A DNA stretch of 64,000 nt from Hyperoplus lanceolatus (GCA_026929865.2 CM049417.1:19448501-19512500), one strand, 5' to 3'; positions 26,427 to 38,704 are shown, counted from the first letter of the stretch. Numbers and translations: made by a program. Notes: generated from the letters alone by a model not told the origin.

Positions 26427-28781
26427 TGAGTGGAGGTGTTTTTGGTTCCTCGGTGCACACCACAGATGGGGAGAGAGCCCCCCAGTGCCTAGGCTGGTTA
26501 TGCATGTGCAAGCAGCACAGTGGAAGGGGATTGTTGGAGCGTCTCAGGTGCTGGAAGGGGCTGTCACATGCACTGCTTCCAAAAAGGTGGAAAGAAGACA
26601 AAGACGCAGGCAGTGGAGAGAGGAAAAAGGCCCATATAAGAAATGAGGAGAATATTGACAGGAAAAAAAAAGATTAGGAAAATAAAACAATAGAGGAGTT
26701 TGAAGGAGAGAAACAAACATGCACATGTGTGGGACCAGGAGAATGGAGGAACAGAACAGAGTGAATGTGTAATGGGCACACTCACACTAACAATTTGTTA
26801 CCAAACTATAGTCTAGTTTGTTTGACCAGTGTGAGTGCTGCGTACCGTACTCAAGCACAGTACACTTCATTGGTCCTGTCATGGTTGGAAGAGGTGTGCT
26901 TCGGCACGGTACCAGTGCTAATGTACAAGCACAAGCCAGCGGTCCTGACATCAATGTATATGATATTGTACCCAATAAACCATGTGCATTACGGACAATA
27001 AAACATATTTGTTGCCAAATGATTTGCATTGGTCTGCTGCAAACTTGACCGGATAAGAATATGCAAAACTTTTGAGATACAATCCAAAACCCAAACCTGT
27101 GCGTATTAAGACGTGGTGATGTATTGGCAAGTAGCAATCAAACCTAGGCACGGATCTTTAGGAGCAGTGCTAAGACGTACTGCCTAGAAAAGGTTTGGTC
27201 AATGAGCAGACATTTGCTCTCTCTCACCTCCATTGCAGACAGGGTTTGGGATAGCACCTCATCCCCGAGACCTCCCTGACTTCCTTCAGTCATTGACAGA
27301 CAGCCACTGTGGCTACCTCATGATACGTTTGTTTTGGCTCTGAAACGATGACCCAGCACAGCTGTGTAAGTAGGGCTATGGGGTAGCAGCAGCAGCTGCT
27401 CACAGCCAGACGACTGGAGGAAGGAAATGCATGGGTATTTTTTTTTTTTGGGGGGGGGGGATAGTGACCACAAAGGCGTCGAGATTCGGTGGCTGCTGTG
27501 CTGACTGCACTTTAGCTCAGGTCTCTGTTACATGTGTGCTCAACTGTTGGTGTGGAATGTCTGGACACACGAGACTGTAAGTTATAAGACAGTTGTCTGG
27601 GGGTAGGTTTTGGCAATGGTAGTTTTTTGTCTTGATGTTTTTTTTTTCCTCATCAAATGCCATTATGCAAATTCACTCTAGACTGCGGGATGTGTGCACG
27701 TTTTCCGAAAAGATAACTACGAAACAGCTTCCCCTTCAATGGTAACGTTTATGGACTGTAATGCCATTTTGGGAAGGTCCCGTAATTAAATTGTGTCAAT
27801 AAATCTGGGAGGCGCACATAAAACGGGGTATAACCTCCATTTGCACTCTTCCCCCGCTGTGAGACACATGTGCACAAACCAAAAAATAAATAAAAATGTT
27901 GAAACGGGGCACATTTCTCAAGCACAAAGTATAAAATCTCGCCCATCAATTTCACTTTACACGGGGGGGGTTCGGATGGTGTGTGACCTTGGGTGAACGA
28001 TCTGCTTCATTCAGAGATTTTCGGCTGAAGTTACGGGGACATCAGTCGGGAGCAATAAAACTTTTATCCATCCCTCTGTGACTCCAGAAAGATAATGATT
28101 CATGGATCTTAGTGTGAGAGAAAAAAAATGCTGTGGTGTAGACCCAGAACTCAATGAGGTTTGAAAACTGTTGTCACACATCAATGGGCAGGTGTCTGAT
28201 GTCAAGTAACTCAATTCCAATTTTCATCATGAAGTTTCTCGGGCTGAGGCCTTGGCATTTCTGGTTCAAGTGAAAAAAAGTAGTTGGAAAATATGGACTG
28301 AAACGCGTTTTGATAGTTTTGTGTGATAAAGAGGTTAATCATTTTGAAATATACTTTAGGTGTGTGTGTGTGTGTGTGTCACACTGTGAGATTACTACTT
28401 GCAACGTTTTGAGTTTGACTGATTCTGTTGGAAGGATATCAATGTTATTGAAGACATCTTTCTTTTGTAGATGTATAATTAAGTTTGAAAGAAAATTGCC
28501 ATAGATTTCCCCTATCCCTTTAAAAGTTTAGTCTGTTTTCACTACGGTTGAGTGACTAGGTAAGCACACAGGCATACATTTTGGAGGGGGACTTTTTTAA
28601 ATCAAAATGTTCTTTACATTATGCTTGATACAGATTATTTGGACAACACAATACATGTCTTAATTTTTTTTCCCAATTATCTAATTATTCACAAAGAGGT
28701 TTGAATATTTTAAATGACTAAATACAATTTAGTATTTGAAATTCTTATAGATTAACAAGGTGACTAACATAGAGGAAGTTG
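26427..28781. other. Non-coding DNA
   Basis: No gene recognised. It holds a T run and G run near 27440-27461, and a short stretch with facing CACACTCACACTAAC (near 26777) and GACCAGTGTGAGTGC (near 26824) that may be a degraded TIR element. The 116-codon minus frame at 26787-27137 has no domain. Confidence 0.5.
28361..28379. repeat. Short (GT)n
   Basis: About 9 GT units. Confidence 0.85.
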
Positions 28782-29124
28782 TTAAAGGTGCACTATGTAT
28801 CTTTGGGTGTGTCGGAGAAGTGACACATTTCACAGATATGTTCTCAACAAACTTTCCTCACAGAATAATTGGATCTCTAGCGTTCTGTTTGAAGTTAGAA
28901 AGCTTCCTGAAAAGTAACTGTTGTTTACAGAAGCAGGGCCCACAGTTTGGTTTACAGACATATTATATTATTATGCTTGGTGAAATAATGTAGTTCTGAT
29001 TCATGCTGATAGAATGATTCAACACTATGAATCACGTGTACAGAACATATGTAACTGGCACTACTTCCAGCTCTGCAAATGCAAAACAATCCTCATCCTA
29101 TGAAACTGCATATTGCACCTTTAA
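28782..29124. mobile_element. MITE-like TIR element, 343 bp
   Basis: Left end TTAAAGGTGCACTATGTA, right end TGCATATTGCACCTTTAA: near-perfect inverted termini. GTTG flanks both sides (28778-28781 and 29125-29128), possibly part of a target duplication. The core is AT-rich and non-coding. This is a common type of short fish DNA transposon with TTAAAGGTGCA ends; the superfamily is not settled. It ends 142 bp below the signal-peptide exon, so if the exon is real the element lies in the intron just after it. Confidence 0.75.
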
Positions 29125-29266
29125 GTTGCATGTGTATGTCATGCAATATGTCTGATGATGTTCAAGGGAGAAAACAATCAAAACCACTTCCACCATTGTC
29201 ACCCCTAACCCAGCACTGACTTGAGACCCAGGTTTGAAACACATACAGAGGGTCCGGTCCACTTAC

Positions 29267-29465
29267 TTTGAGCGTCGGCGAGGTGTAGGAACAGACCCTG
29301 GGCCAGCAGCAGCAGCGGCAGTAGCAGCAGCGTGGGTCTGGCTCTGTGCATGGTGGGACAGCTTGGCACCAGCATGCTATTGGCAGCCTGTGGTGGCGCT
29401 GGCTCACAGAGGGGCCCTGTGAGTCAGACCGCTCTGATTTGCTCAGATGCACGGGTATTCACAGC
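29267..29465 (-). CDS. First coding exon with signal peptide, secreted or membrane protein, gene unidentified
   Basis: Minus strand. The exon opens after a pyrimidine tract and AG (CCTTTTTTTTCCTAG, 29466 upward), carries a short 5' leader with an in-frame TGA upstream of the start, then ATG at 29375 and a second in-frame ATG at 29351. The second has the better context (CCCACCATG), and is preferred. From it the coding part (29267-29351) is 28 codons plus one base: start MHRARP, a hydrophobic core TLLLLPLLLLAQGLFLHL, then ADAQ, a likely signal-peptidase region. The exon stops at CTCAAA followed by donor GTAAGT, in phase 1. Starting at 29375 adds MLVPSCPT. Signal-peptide exon, phase 1 end, strong donor and a leader exon upstream are the standard design for extracellular receptors and adhesion proteins. 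No further exon could be assigned, so the gene cannot be named. Downstream exons lie below 29266, upstream ones above 29466. Confidence 0.72.
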
Positions 29466-29765
29466 CTAGGAAAAAAAAGGCAAGGAAAAGGATGGAGGGG
29501 GGGGGGGGTAAGGAGGGAGGAAAAGGAGAGAGAGAGAGAGACTGAATGAAACAAAGCTGTTTGGCTCGGCGGGTTTTATCTATCCGCGCACATTTCTGAC
29601 ATACCCCCACACAGGCTCGGCTGGAGCTGACAGAGGATAGGAAGGAGGGCTGATGTGCTCACAGGCTATGTTCTGACAGTTCTCTAAATGGAATAGTCAC
29701 TTCACACACAGGCGCGCGTGTGCACGTGTGCATGAGAGGGAGAGAGCGATAGCGAATGAAGAGAG

Positions 29766-29767
<2 letters not shown>

Positions 29768-29807
<40 letters not shown>
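29768..29807. repeat. (GA)n microsatellite
   Basis: About 20 GA units. Confidence 0.95.
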
Positions 29808-29809
<2 letters not shown>

Positions 29810-30198
29810 TGCACAGATGAAAGGGTCGGACTAATAAGATTTTGTCTTCACAGCTTTGGTGGCGAACACCAATTAAATACGCTGCATAATAAGAGTACAT
29901 TTTAAGTCCTGCTGAGATCAGTGTTGGGATCTGTTACACATAAAGAGCGCCTCTGCACAGCCAGGGAATGTTCATAAATGATGGAAGCTTTTCAAATAGT
30001 TCCTCAATTAAGGGTTTAAGGTGAGAAACTGCACATTAATAGGATCACATGTTAGACACATAAGTATCATCATGACAATGTGCCAGTTCAAAGAGCTATT
30101 CTTTTTTATATTACATTAATTTCAGAAATGATGAATTCCTATGTACAATGTGGCAATATATTACTAAAAACACTATGCATGCTTTGAATAGACAAGGT

Positions 30199-30325
30199 TT
30201 CAGTCAAATAAACACCTTAACAAACATTTTGGACGTTAAAAGAAGACATGTTATGGAAGCAAAATAGATAAACATCTTAAACAAATGAATGGGTGCCTTT
30301 AAAACAATGTTTTCTTTAGCACAAA
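30199..30325 (+). repeat. Dispersed repeat family A, fragment 3
   Basis: AGTCAAATAAACACCTTAAC, AACATTTTGGACG, GACATGTTATGGAAGCAAAA and AAACAATGTTTTC in the family order, with the 5' part missing. Confidence 0.6.
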
Positions 30326-30778
30326 GAGTGCACTGAGACTTTCTTGAGAATGTCTTGTTTTAGTACAATACAAGAGGTAAATGCTGTGTTTTAGTTCCAT
30401 TATATGACACGCCATTCAAGTAAACCAATCCATCTAAAGCACACAGTCCATGCCCCTTTCCCCCACATGACATCTGTAGTGGACGCTTTAATAGCTCTAA
30501 GTGCCTATACAGAGTGACAGAGTAGTTTAGTTAAGCTCAAACAACACAACAAAATCCATAAGACAGAGTGGCCAAGTGTTTGCCATTCATGTTGCAGCCT
30601 TTATTTTGAGGGGGCTCGCTACACACATCTGTGAAAATCAATGTGATACAGTGAACTAGTATTAGCCGCAGACTGGCTCTATCCCTTGTCATCCATTTGC
30701 TTAAGCCAGGGCTTGATCCGTAGTGATGGGTGCTCTGCGGTAGTCTTCAGCTCGTAAGGCGCCGCTCCCTGCTAATCC

Positions 30779-30780
<2 letters not shown>

Positions 30781-30861
<81 letters not shown>
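30781..30861. repeat. (GT)n microsatellite
   Basis: About 40 pure GT units. Confidence 0.97.
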
Positions 30862-30862
<1 letters not shown>

Positions 30863-31524
30863 TCTTTCATGACATACTGTACTTCTGGTTAGCATGCTAG
30901 CTACGCCTGCAGCCTGCATTGTTCTGCAGGCAGGATGCTGTTGTTTCAGCTGTTTGCAACCGCTGAAAAACGGACCAGAACATTGGTCTGCCTAAAATCA
31001 CATTTCAGACAATTTATGTGCCGTGGCTTTAAGACGAGACACTGCAGGCAGCACTGGTCAATGCAAATATCCTTGTTTATTTTGCTTTCAAAGGCCTACT
31101 AATATAAACCAAAGTATATAAGTATATATCTGTATATTTCTACTGTTTCAGCTACTATCTCCACATAAGTTTATTTCCATACTCGGAATGAAACATTTGA
31201 ACTTCTAAATAACTTACAACTAAAAACAAATCAACTAAACTTTCCACAATCACTCTTAGCACTATTCTGAACAGAATGCATCGTTCATTTTGTTTTTAAT
31301 TGTCTGATTTATGATACATTGTCTTCTTGAAAAAAATATGCTTGAAATGCATTTTTAAGTCCTGTGTATAGGCTGTATCCATGGGTCAGATACTGGTTTG
31401 TATGTCAGTAATCAACTGGCAAAGTTTGATATCAGTAAATTAAATATTTTACCCAATGCACCTGCAGTGACTCGCCTTAAAACACACAACATGCCAGATT
31501 GTTGAAGTCTTTGGCTTTCTGGGA
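30862..31524. other. Non-coding DNA
   Basis: AT-rich, nothing recognised. Confidence 0.6.
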
Positions 31525-31830
31525 GTTTTAATACCTAGTGGAGACATAAAAACAGCTGGTCAGCAATTATTGGAAGCGTTTGATTGCTGTAATATCAAAT
31601 AAAGGCTTTTTCTTTTGATTATTGAGAATGGTATGAATAATTTTGGACATGCCACTTTTTGTTCAAATTTAAATAAAAGCTGACATTTTCCACAATGATG
31701 ACTCTTGCAAATCGCCTTATTATCATTTGGGAGAAACCCGTGTCATTTCCAATCAAGAAAAAGGTTGCAGGTTTCATAAAAGTAACATTTGCCAGGGGTA
31801 TGAATAATTTCGGTTTTGACTGTATCTTTT
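31525..31830 (-). mobile_element. Tc1/mariner-like remnant, terminal part
   Basis: Read on the minus strand this starts ACAGTCAAAACCGAAATTAT then TCATACCCCTGGCAAATG, the outer terminal repeat of a common fish Tc1-like family. It continues with CCAAAATTATTCATACC and TCTCAATAATC, the inner direct repeats typical of IR/DR-type Tc1 elements, then non-coding leader sequence with AATCAAACGCTTCC. Similarity fades near 31525, so transposase and the far end are missing. The family is recognised from memory of its terminal sequence. Confidence 0.7.
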
Positions 31831-32218
31831 CAGGAGGCTTTAAGTGTGCAATACAAATGCCTTTGCTGGAAATTATACTTATGTAGCCTAGACTGTTTAT
31901 CTGTATATATGACCATCGCTTTCCTAAAATGAAAAAAAGAGAAAAAAACAAGCCCCTCAAGCCTAATCAGTAGGGCCCGGATGATGAAAAAGTACCTCAT
32001 TTCCCTGTTACCAATCATCCCCTCTTTCCCGCTCCGAGCTCTCCCCTCTTTTCATTTCTGTGGGCTGTAAATGGCAGCAAAGACGGGGAGATAGCGCACA
32101 CCTGTCACACTCGATTTGTGTTGGGAAGGGGAGATAGACACGACTACCTGTCTGTGAGGCAGCGGCGGGCTAGCGGCGAGCGCGGGAATCAATTTGAGGC
32201 AATCTCATCCCCCGCTCT
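31831..32218. other. Non-coding DNA with a short CpG-rich patch
   Basis: The patch at 32155-32195 (GCAGCGGCGGGCTAGCGGCG) is the densest CpG stretch upstream of the signal-peptide exon. On the minus strand it is followed by CAGACAG|GTAGTC near 32145. It might be part of a promoter or leader exon, but nothing decides this. Confidence 0.3.
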
Positions 32219-32290
32219 CTCACACACACACAAACACACACACAGACACACACACATGTACACGCACACGCACGCACATACACACACAAA
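32219..32290. repeat. Imperfect (CA)n microsatellite
   Basis: CA units with AAAC, GAC, TGTA and CG interruptions. Confidence 0.9.
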
Positions 32291-32642
32291 AACATGTATA
32301 CATATACATACAATGGAGCACACTAGAAAGAGTTTTCACATGAGTAGCGTTTGTAGCGCCTGCAAATTTGATTAGAATCAACTGGACTGAAAATATATTA
32401 AAAAAAAAACCTAGAGCAGGGCGTTAGGGGATGAAGTGTGCAGTGTGATCCGTATATACTTAATGCAGGTTACACTCCGCTCTCCAGTTATTGTTTTGTG
32501 TGTACCTGCCCCTCCATATCTAAGTGATGGCCTTTCAGTTAATTAATGTGTGGATTTCCATAATGACTTGACATTAGGTAGCGCATGAGAAAATTGTACT
32601 CAGCTGACCTCCCTTATTCTAATCGTGGCCTCACACACCCAG

Positions 32643-32644
<2 letters not shown>

Positions 32645-32724
<80 letters not shown>
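32645..32724. repeat. (CA)n microsatellite
   Basis: About 40 pure CA units. Confidence 0.97.
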
Positions 32725-32726
<2 letters not shown>

Positions 32727-32900
32727 TGATGGAGGGCAAACACAACCAAGAGGCTGTGCTATGAGAGTAAATACCAGAAGATACTGCAATAAGCGTCAAT
32801 CTTTACTGACTTCACAATGTCTATTGGATTACAATTTACTACAACGATTCAATTTCAATACGATTCAATGCACATGACATTTGTTTCCAGGGAAGATGCT

Positions 32901-33215
32901 TTAAACCTGCAGTAAGTGATTCTAAATAACACTTATCGGCAAAATCACTTTGTCAAAATCAGTGAATATCTCCTAAGAATCCGCTTCCTATCCGTTCTTT
33001 GTGTGCACTGAACATGAAATACAGTGAAACAATAACCTAGGCTCTGTAAACTTGAATGTTCACAAAGGGTTTACAAAAGAGGGGCCCACTATTAGCCTGC
33101 AACATGCCCGTTTACCATTGGCTGCTCGCTGCCTCCCTCCACCATAGCTTCCTTTACACTTATGTTCGCCCCATAGACTGAATATAAAAGCAGTTCACCA
33201 CAGTGCAAGAAAGTC
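32901..33215 (+). repeat. Dispersed repeat family B, copy 2
   Basis: TTAAACCTGCAGTAAGTGAT, then GGCAAAATCACTTTGTCAAA, ATCAGTGAATATCTCC and TTTGTGTGCACTGAACATG, matching the order in copies 1 (10450) and 3 (57520). The later part (GGGCCCACTATTAGCCTGCA and following) is seen only here, so the right border is a guess. Confidence 0.6.
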
Positions 33216-35026
33216 AAGTTGTTTGCGATTGTCAACATAACCTCTGTGTCCTTTCCGCCGAGACCAAATAATTCATCTTATACGTCAGTCTATTGTTTTG
33301 TGTTGGCAGTAAACAATCCATTCTGCCGTGTGTCTGCACTCGATGCAGCATCTCCGACGTCCGCTTAGCGATGCATTTTATATTCCAGAAATATCCACAC
33401 CTCTATAATGCTGGCCCAGCTAATCCCCCCGACAAAACCTTGATTTCTACCAAAAAACCAAAGCAATTGTATTCTGTGTTGAATTGTGCTACTAAAATGC
33501 GGCTGCATATTTGTTTCTAATGTGCCGTCGGAGGGGTTGGGGGGGGGGGACAAACCACCTGCCAGACCTGGCAGAGAGGCCGCGGCATGCACACTGCATT
33601 GTTTATCCTGACAATGGATGTAGCCCTAAATCCTGCAGCTTTTTTTTTTGCTTTTGCTCGAAAGCTTGTGATCATGGATTTTGTAATTACACGTATGAGC
33701 ATGTACACAAGTTCAAACGACCCTTTTCCCTTTCCATTAGTCCATGTACAAAAAAAAACAGGCTACCTCAAAAGCATCACCACCTGTGTCCCTTCTATCC
33801 GCAACATGGCCATTCTCTTGCTTTGCACTCTGCACCTTCCACTTTCAAACACTCGCCGGTACTGATGCTTTCCCATTGAACATTTATCACAATGGAAAGG
33901 ATTTAAGAAAAAACAATCTTGTCTTTTTCTTTTTTTTTTGCCTGAGCCCTTTGGTGGTATTATTGTGTTCCCATTCACTGGTGCTTCATTCAAAAGGATT
34001 TCGCTGCTGATAGCAATCATGCATTATTAAACAAAGCCTGACAACATGCACAATGTTAATTAGAAAAAGGGGGGAGTGTGTGGCAAGCAAAATAAAGAGG
34101 CTGTTGAGCTGTCTACTCTCTTTCTCTCTCTCTCATTCTCTCTCTCTTTCCCCATGATCCTTATCACAAATGTGAAAGAGAAGGAGTGTGGGATGTTTAT
34201 ACACTCTCGATAATGGCTGCTCTCCTTTTCTCATTTGAGCCTGTGTGTGTGCCTTGCTATTCTGGGTCTATTTAGAACGGCGTGCAATGTTATTAAATTT
34301 GAAAAAATAAAAAATAAAGAATGAGTCATATCTATCTTATATTCCAAGCCATATACTGCAATAAAAAAAATATAATGAGAAAGAATGTAGGCGTGGAAGT
34401 TATGAGCTCCCCCAAAGCAGCATGGTTCACAACAGTGCAGCTTCACGCCAATTGTGTCTTTCCATGTTTCTCGCTCGCGCCTGCAAAAACCAGAACAAAC
34501 AAGCCCAAAAAAAGGAATGCTTGCTTACATGAGAATGCTACTGATGGTGCCATTGTTAACACATTCAACATGGGGTTGGAGCATAGCTAGGTGCACCACA
34601 TTATGCCCATCCTTTCGTGCACAGTTGGGCTAATTTCACTTTGGCCCACACACACTGTTAAACGGGGGCTGTTTTAAATTTAAGGCTCATGGGCAAACTG
34701 AATTTAACTTCTGAGGAACAATTGAGGGATTCACGATATGTTATCCTAGAAGACCAAAGCAGCCACAAGAATGCACACCAAATCTATTAAGGCCAAATCC
34801 GTCTGTAATTGCTCCAACACATGCAAGGACAAAGCACCACAGAAACTACTGAGGATGTGATCCATTTTATATTGTGTTGTAAAAGAGAGAAAAGTTGCCC
34901 AGTATCAGGCCCAGCCAGGCACAGCAAATACGACTTTGTTTCGTTTTTTTATGAGGCGGGACTTTCTATTTCCCACCAGACTAGCTAGAGTTATAGAACA
35001 CAATAATTACCCTCCAGACAAACAGA

Positions 35027-35062
<36 letters not shown>

Positions 35063-36387
35063 GTACAATCAAATGCAGGCTTATAGTGAGCAGCACACAT
35101 CAGGGTTTGTTGGACAAGAGTTGTGCAACATATTTATTTTTCATCTGAACCTTGGTCTCTACCAACATACAGCTGGTACATAATTGCAAACATCCCATTG
35201 CATGAATACCAAGTATGTGGATATAAAGTATATATATATATATATATTTTACATTTTTATCAAGTTACCCACATTGCAGTGGGAGTCGCTGTATTACTTA
35301 GCATATTTGTTTATCAAATGTTGCACATAATGGGTCACTTTAACAGGCTGTCTGGTGTTTATACAATTAAATGTGTTAATAAAAACTTGAGATGAAGATG
35401 GACACATATTGAAATGACGTATGAAAGTTGAGCTCAGAATGTAAATTATGTAAAATAATATAGCTAAACAAATGTCTCCCTGCTTTGTCTATGTAAGCAG
35501 TGGCTTGCCCTCTGTTTAGCCCTGCTCAATGCATCACTATATGGATAAGAGATTCAACTGCTCAAAGGCTCAGTGCTGCTTAAATGAAGGCCTCAAGGTC
35601 AGAGGGCGTTTGAATGAATATCACAGGTTGCTTGGCACTCTATAGCAATGTGGTGTAGCTGTAAAACATTGCCGCCTGTGACAGCAGTGACCCTAAGGGT
35701 TTCTAAAAAAACATCATATGACCAGATTTATAAAATAAGCTCATCAAAGGCACAGCTATAAACGCCACCCACCCTGTTTCCTGTCGCCAATCCCCACTCC
35801 CCCCCATCAAGGAAGGGTTAGCAGTGGGTCAAGTCTTGATGTGTTTTACATGCTAGATCAGACATTATTTTTTTGAAGTTTAAAGTATGTCAGTCTCTTA
35901 AATCCAGGTTTATTATGTGTAGGCCTTGCATCCCTTTTGCCACTCCCTTGTGTTTTTTCTCCTGTGTATTTTTTTTATCTTTTTTTTTTCCATGTGCAGC
36001 GCTTACTTTCTTCTGCCCTGCGATGCTGTGATTTAAAGACAGAGTGACAAGGCCGTTTCTCACACATCGCCCGCGATCAGCGCCGCATGCGTAATAACAT
36101 CCCTGGGAGGCGGGAGCTAGGCTAAAGCTATGCCCTCGAGTGCCAAAAGCCTCCACATGAAAAGACCCTGACAAAACCAACACATCAAGAGGAGTTTATT
36201 TGCTATACTTATTATTTATTTACTTCTTAGCCTCCCCTGACCTCCTTCAAACAAGCCTCCCACGGTCATAAAGCATCCTTTGGGTGGTACCCACTGGCTC
36301 TCTGTATGAGGAAGTCAGGGTTCATAGTTCCGCATTTAAAGCCTGACAAATCTTTTTTAAAGGAAAATGCTTGCAACACTGTAACTG

Positions 36388-36388
<1 letters not shown>
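33216..36388. other. Non-coding DNA
   Basis: No gene recognised. The 122-codon plus frame at 33511-33879 and its overlapping frames carry poly-Phe from T runs and show no domain. A C/T-rich stretch lies at 34112-34150 and an AT tract (TATATATATATATAT) near 35230. Confidence 0.55.
35030..35057. repeat. (CA)n microsatellite
   Basis: About 13 CA units after an ACAAACAGACAAACA lead-in. Confidence 0.93.

Positions 36389-36430
<42 letters not shown>
36389..36430. repeat. (TG)n microsatellite
   Basis: About 21 TG units. Confidence 0.96.
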
Positions 36431-36433
<3 letters not shown>

Positions 36434-36847
36434 TTATCGCTCGTTTCCTTTATGAATGGATGGCTCCACGTGAAAGGCCCAGCAGGAAGCTAATTGGTTC
36501 TGATGACATTTGTCAGTCTAATAATTGCTTTAAAAAATCACCTGCTGCGAGCGTAGGGACAAGGCAGCTATCAGCAGTACCCATCTCAAGCTTTGTGTGT
36601 CCTTTACAAACAAGGATATAAAGTACCAGGAGATTTCAAAGACACTCCGCTGCTTGTAACATTCATTCGACAAGCTTGCAAAACAGTATTATTATTTAAG
36701 GTGGGTTTATTATTTGAGTGTTCAAAGTTTTTACCAAACAGAGTTTAGATACTGCCCTTTTTTATTTTATAAAATCAGAAAATACTACTGTGTACAGGTC
36801 TTAGAAATTAAGTTTCAGCATTTAAAAAAAAAAAGCTTATCATACAT

Positions 36848-37115
36848 TAGTTGATTAACATATAAACAAATCCTTCTGTAGTATTCTTCGGAATAGCGCT
36901 AAGAATGATTATGGATAATTTTGGTTGATGAATAAACTAGAGAGAATGGCCGTTAAAGATGGTTGTATAGGAGAAATATGCAGACACAAACAGATACAGT
37001 TTAGTCCAATGAACACCTAAAATGTTTTTACATTTTGGACCTTTCATTTAGTATGCCAGACAAACAATCTTGAAATTGTGATGAAAAGTGCTTGAAAAAC
37101 ACAATGCTTTTGCCT
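36848..37115 (+). repeat. Dispersed repeat family A, copy 4
   Basis: TTGATTAACATATAAACAAA then TCCTTCTGTAG, GCGCTAAGAATGATTATGG, GAATGGCCGTTAAAGATGG, GGAGAAATATGCAGACACAA, TTTTGGACCTTTCATTTAG and GTGCTTGAAAAACACAATGC. One of the three fullest copies. Confidence 0.7.
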
Positions 37116-37417
37116 TATGTGTTTCCCATTAAATTACATTATGTGTTGTGATAGTTTGCCCTTTTACACATCTTCACAGGGCGCTGACCTCCGTGAAAAA
37201 AAACAACTTTGTATAGGAAAGCACAGGGGTCAAGGGGAGGATATGGCAATATGAAAGAAACAAAAAAATAAACATTACCTTTTTTGGGTGCAAAGAGCAA
37301 GGTGGTGTGCTCATGGAATTTCAAGTGCACGCACACTGACCTTGAACTTTAGTAACTCAAAATGAGCGCGTAAAGTAGCATGAGCTCACAAATAGTCCTC
37401 CCACTCTTTATGTGCGT

Positions 37418-37418
<1 letters not shown>

Positions 37419-37454
<36 letters not shown>
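37419..37454. repeat. (CT)n microsatellite
   Basis: About 17 CT units. Confidence 0.95.
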
Positions 37455-37456
<2 letters not shown>

Positions 37457-37665
37457 TCACTCTCTATACCCGGGCCTACCTCACCACTCTTCCCCTTCAC
37501 CTATCCTTTTCTTTTTCTCGTCTCATTCCTATACACTGCCACCTTTCCACGGCTGCAGCAGCTGTTGGATTCAGATGGATGGTCCCCACAGTGTGTGAGA
37601 CCCTGACCCGCAAGTGGAGTGACTGATTATCCAAGTGCCCTGTTGTGCGCTGCCTCCCCTGAAAG

Positions 37666-37667
<2 letters not shown>

Positions 37668-37719
<52 letters not shown>

Positions 37720-37735
37720 GGAACTCACAAACAAA

Positions 37736-37765
<30 letters not shown>
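37668..37765. repeat. Compound (CA)n / (CAAA)n / (CA)n
   Basis: (CA)n at 37668-37714, then GACAGGAACT and a short CAAACAAACAAAC run, then (CA)n at 37738-37765. Confidence 0.94.
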
Positions 37766-37771
<6 letters not shown>

Positions 37772-38471
37772 AGGTTACAGAGCTAGTGGGTATACGCTTT
37801 AGGGACGCCAAGCAACATTTTTCATCTGTGTCACCTCTCATGACCTTGAGTACGCTGGGCAAAAAAAAAACCACACACTTCCTATTGAACTGTAATGGAC
37901 ACACACTAATGCTTTTTCAATAGACAGCGGATAGCAACACAGTCTGGAGCACAATCAACCTTTAGGTATGGGCGTGTGAGCTGTGTAAACAATGATAACG
38001 ACTGTGCGCTTGTTGGGAGGCCTTCTCCTATACGTTGTGTTCGCTTGATCCCACCCCCCAAAAAAACCTACTATTCACTATGATAAAACACCAAAAAGTG
38101 TATGTCTTCAAAATATTAAAGTCTACTAAAGGTAAACCAAATAAATAATAATGTTTGCTTGTCACAGTGGGGCGGCTTCCATAGTACCAGTGCATATGCC
38201 ACTTGGGTCATGTTTTGTCATTGTAAAAGGGAGCAGATTGTGCGGAAGGATGGAACATGAGAAAAAAAAAAAGAAGGTATAGTATGCGTGCAGCAACCGG
38301 CAAGCCAAACCTGGAACGGCTGGGATTAAATGTATGCTGCATGAACAGGGGAGGGCACAATCATGTTACATATTATGAAGCAGAGAGACAGAAAGGGGGG
38401 GGGGAGGGGGAGTGAGAGCAGGGCGGAGCAAAGGGATGGAAATATAATGGATAAGAGGAGCAACCAGGCAC

Positions 38472-38487
38472 AGAGAGAGAGAGAGAG

Positions 38488-38540
<53 letters not shown>
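38472..38540. repeat. (GA)n microsatellite
   Basis: About 34 GA units with one AAAAG interruption. Confidence 0.95.
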
Positions 38541-38541
<1 letters not shown>

Positions 38542-38704
38542 ACTGTAGGGAGGGCAGCGAGGGAATGGGCCTCACTGCCAGCTTTTCTCACGCTCCGTCT
38601 GTGCTCATACGCCTAAAAGGCAGAGCAAGAGAGAAAGAGAGGAATGAGGGGATAGGGGGAGAAAAAAAAACAAGCAGGCGCTGCTTCGAGGAGGAGATGA
38701 TATG

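Larger units (their letters stand above)
29466..30780. other. Non-coding DNA, likely intron upstream of the signal-peptide exon
   Basis: No further exon recognised. It contains purine-rich stretches, a G run near 29500, a (GA)n and a family A fragment (listed separately). Confidence 0.5.
37116..38704. other. Non-coding DNA dense in simple repeats
   Basis: No gene. CT, CA and GA tracts are listed separately. The frames rich in SLSLSL, VCVCVC and RERERE here are their translations. Confidence 0.6.

Noticed and set aside
26770-26930. Facing CACACTCACAC and GTGTGAGTGC motifs, possible TIR element
   Set aside because: The inverted match is short and interior repeats were not found elsewhere in the window.
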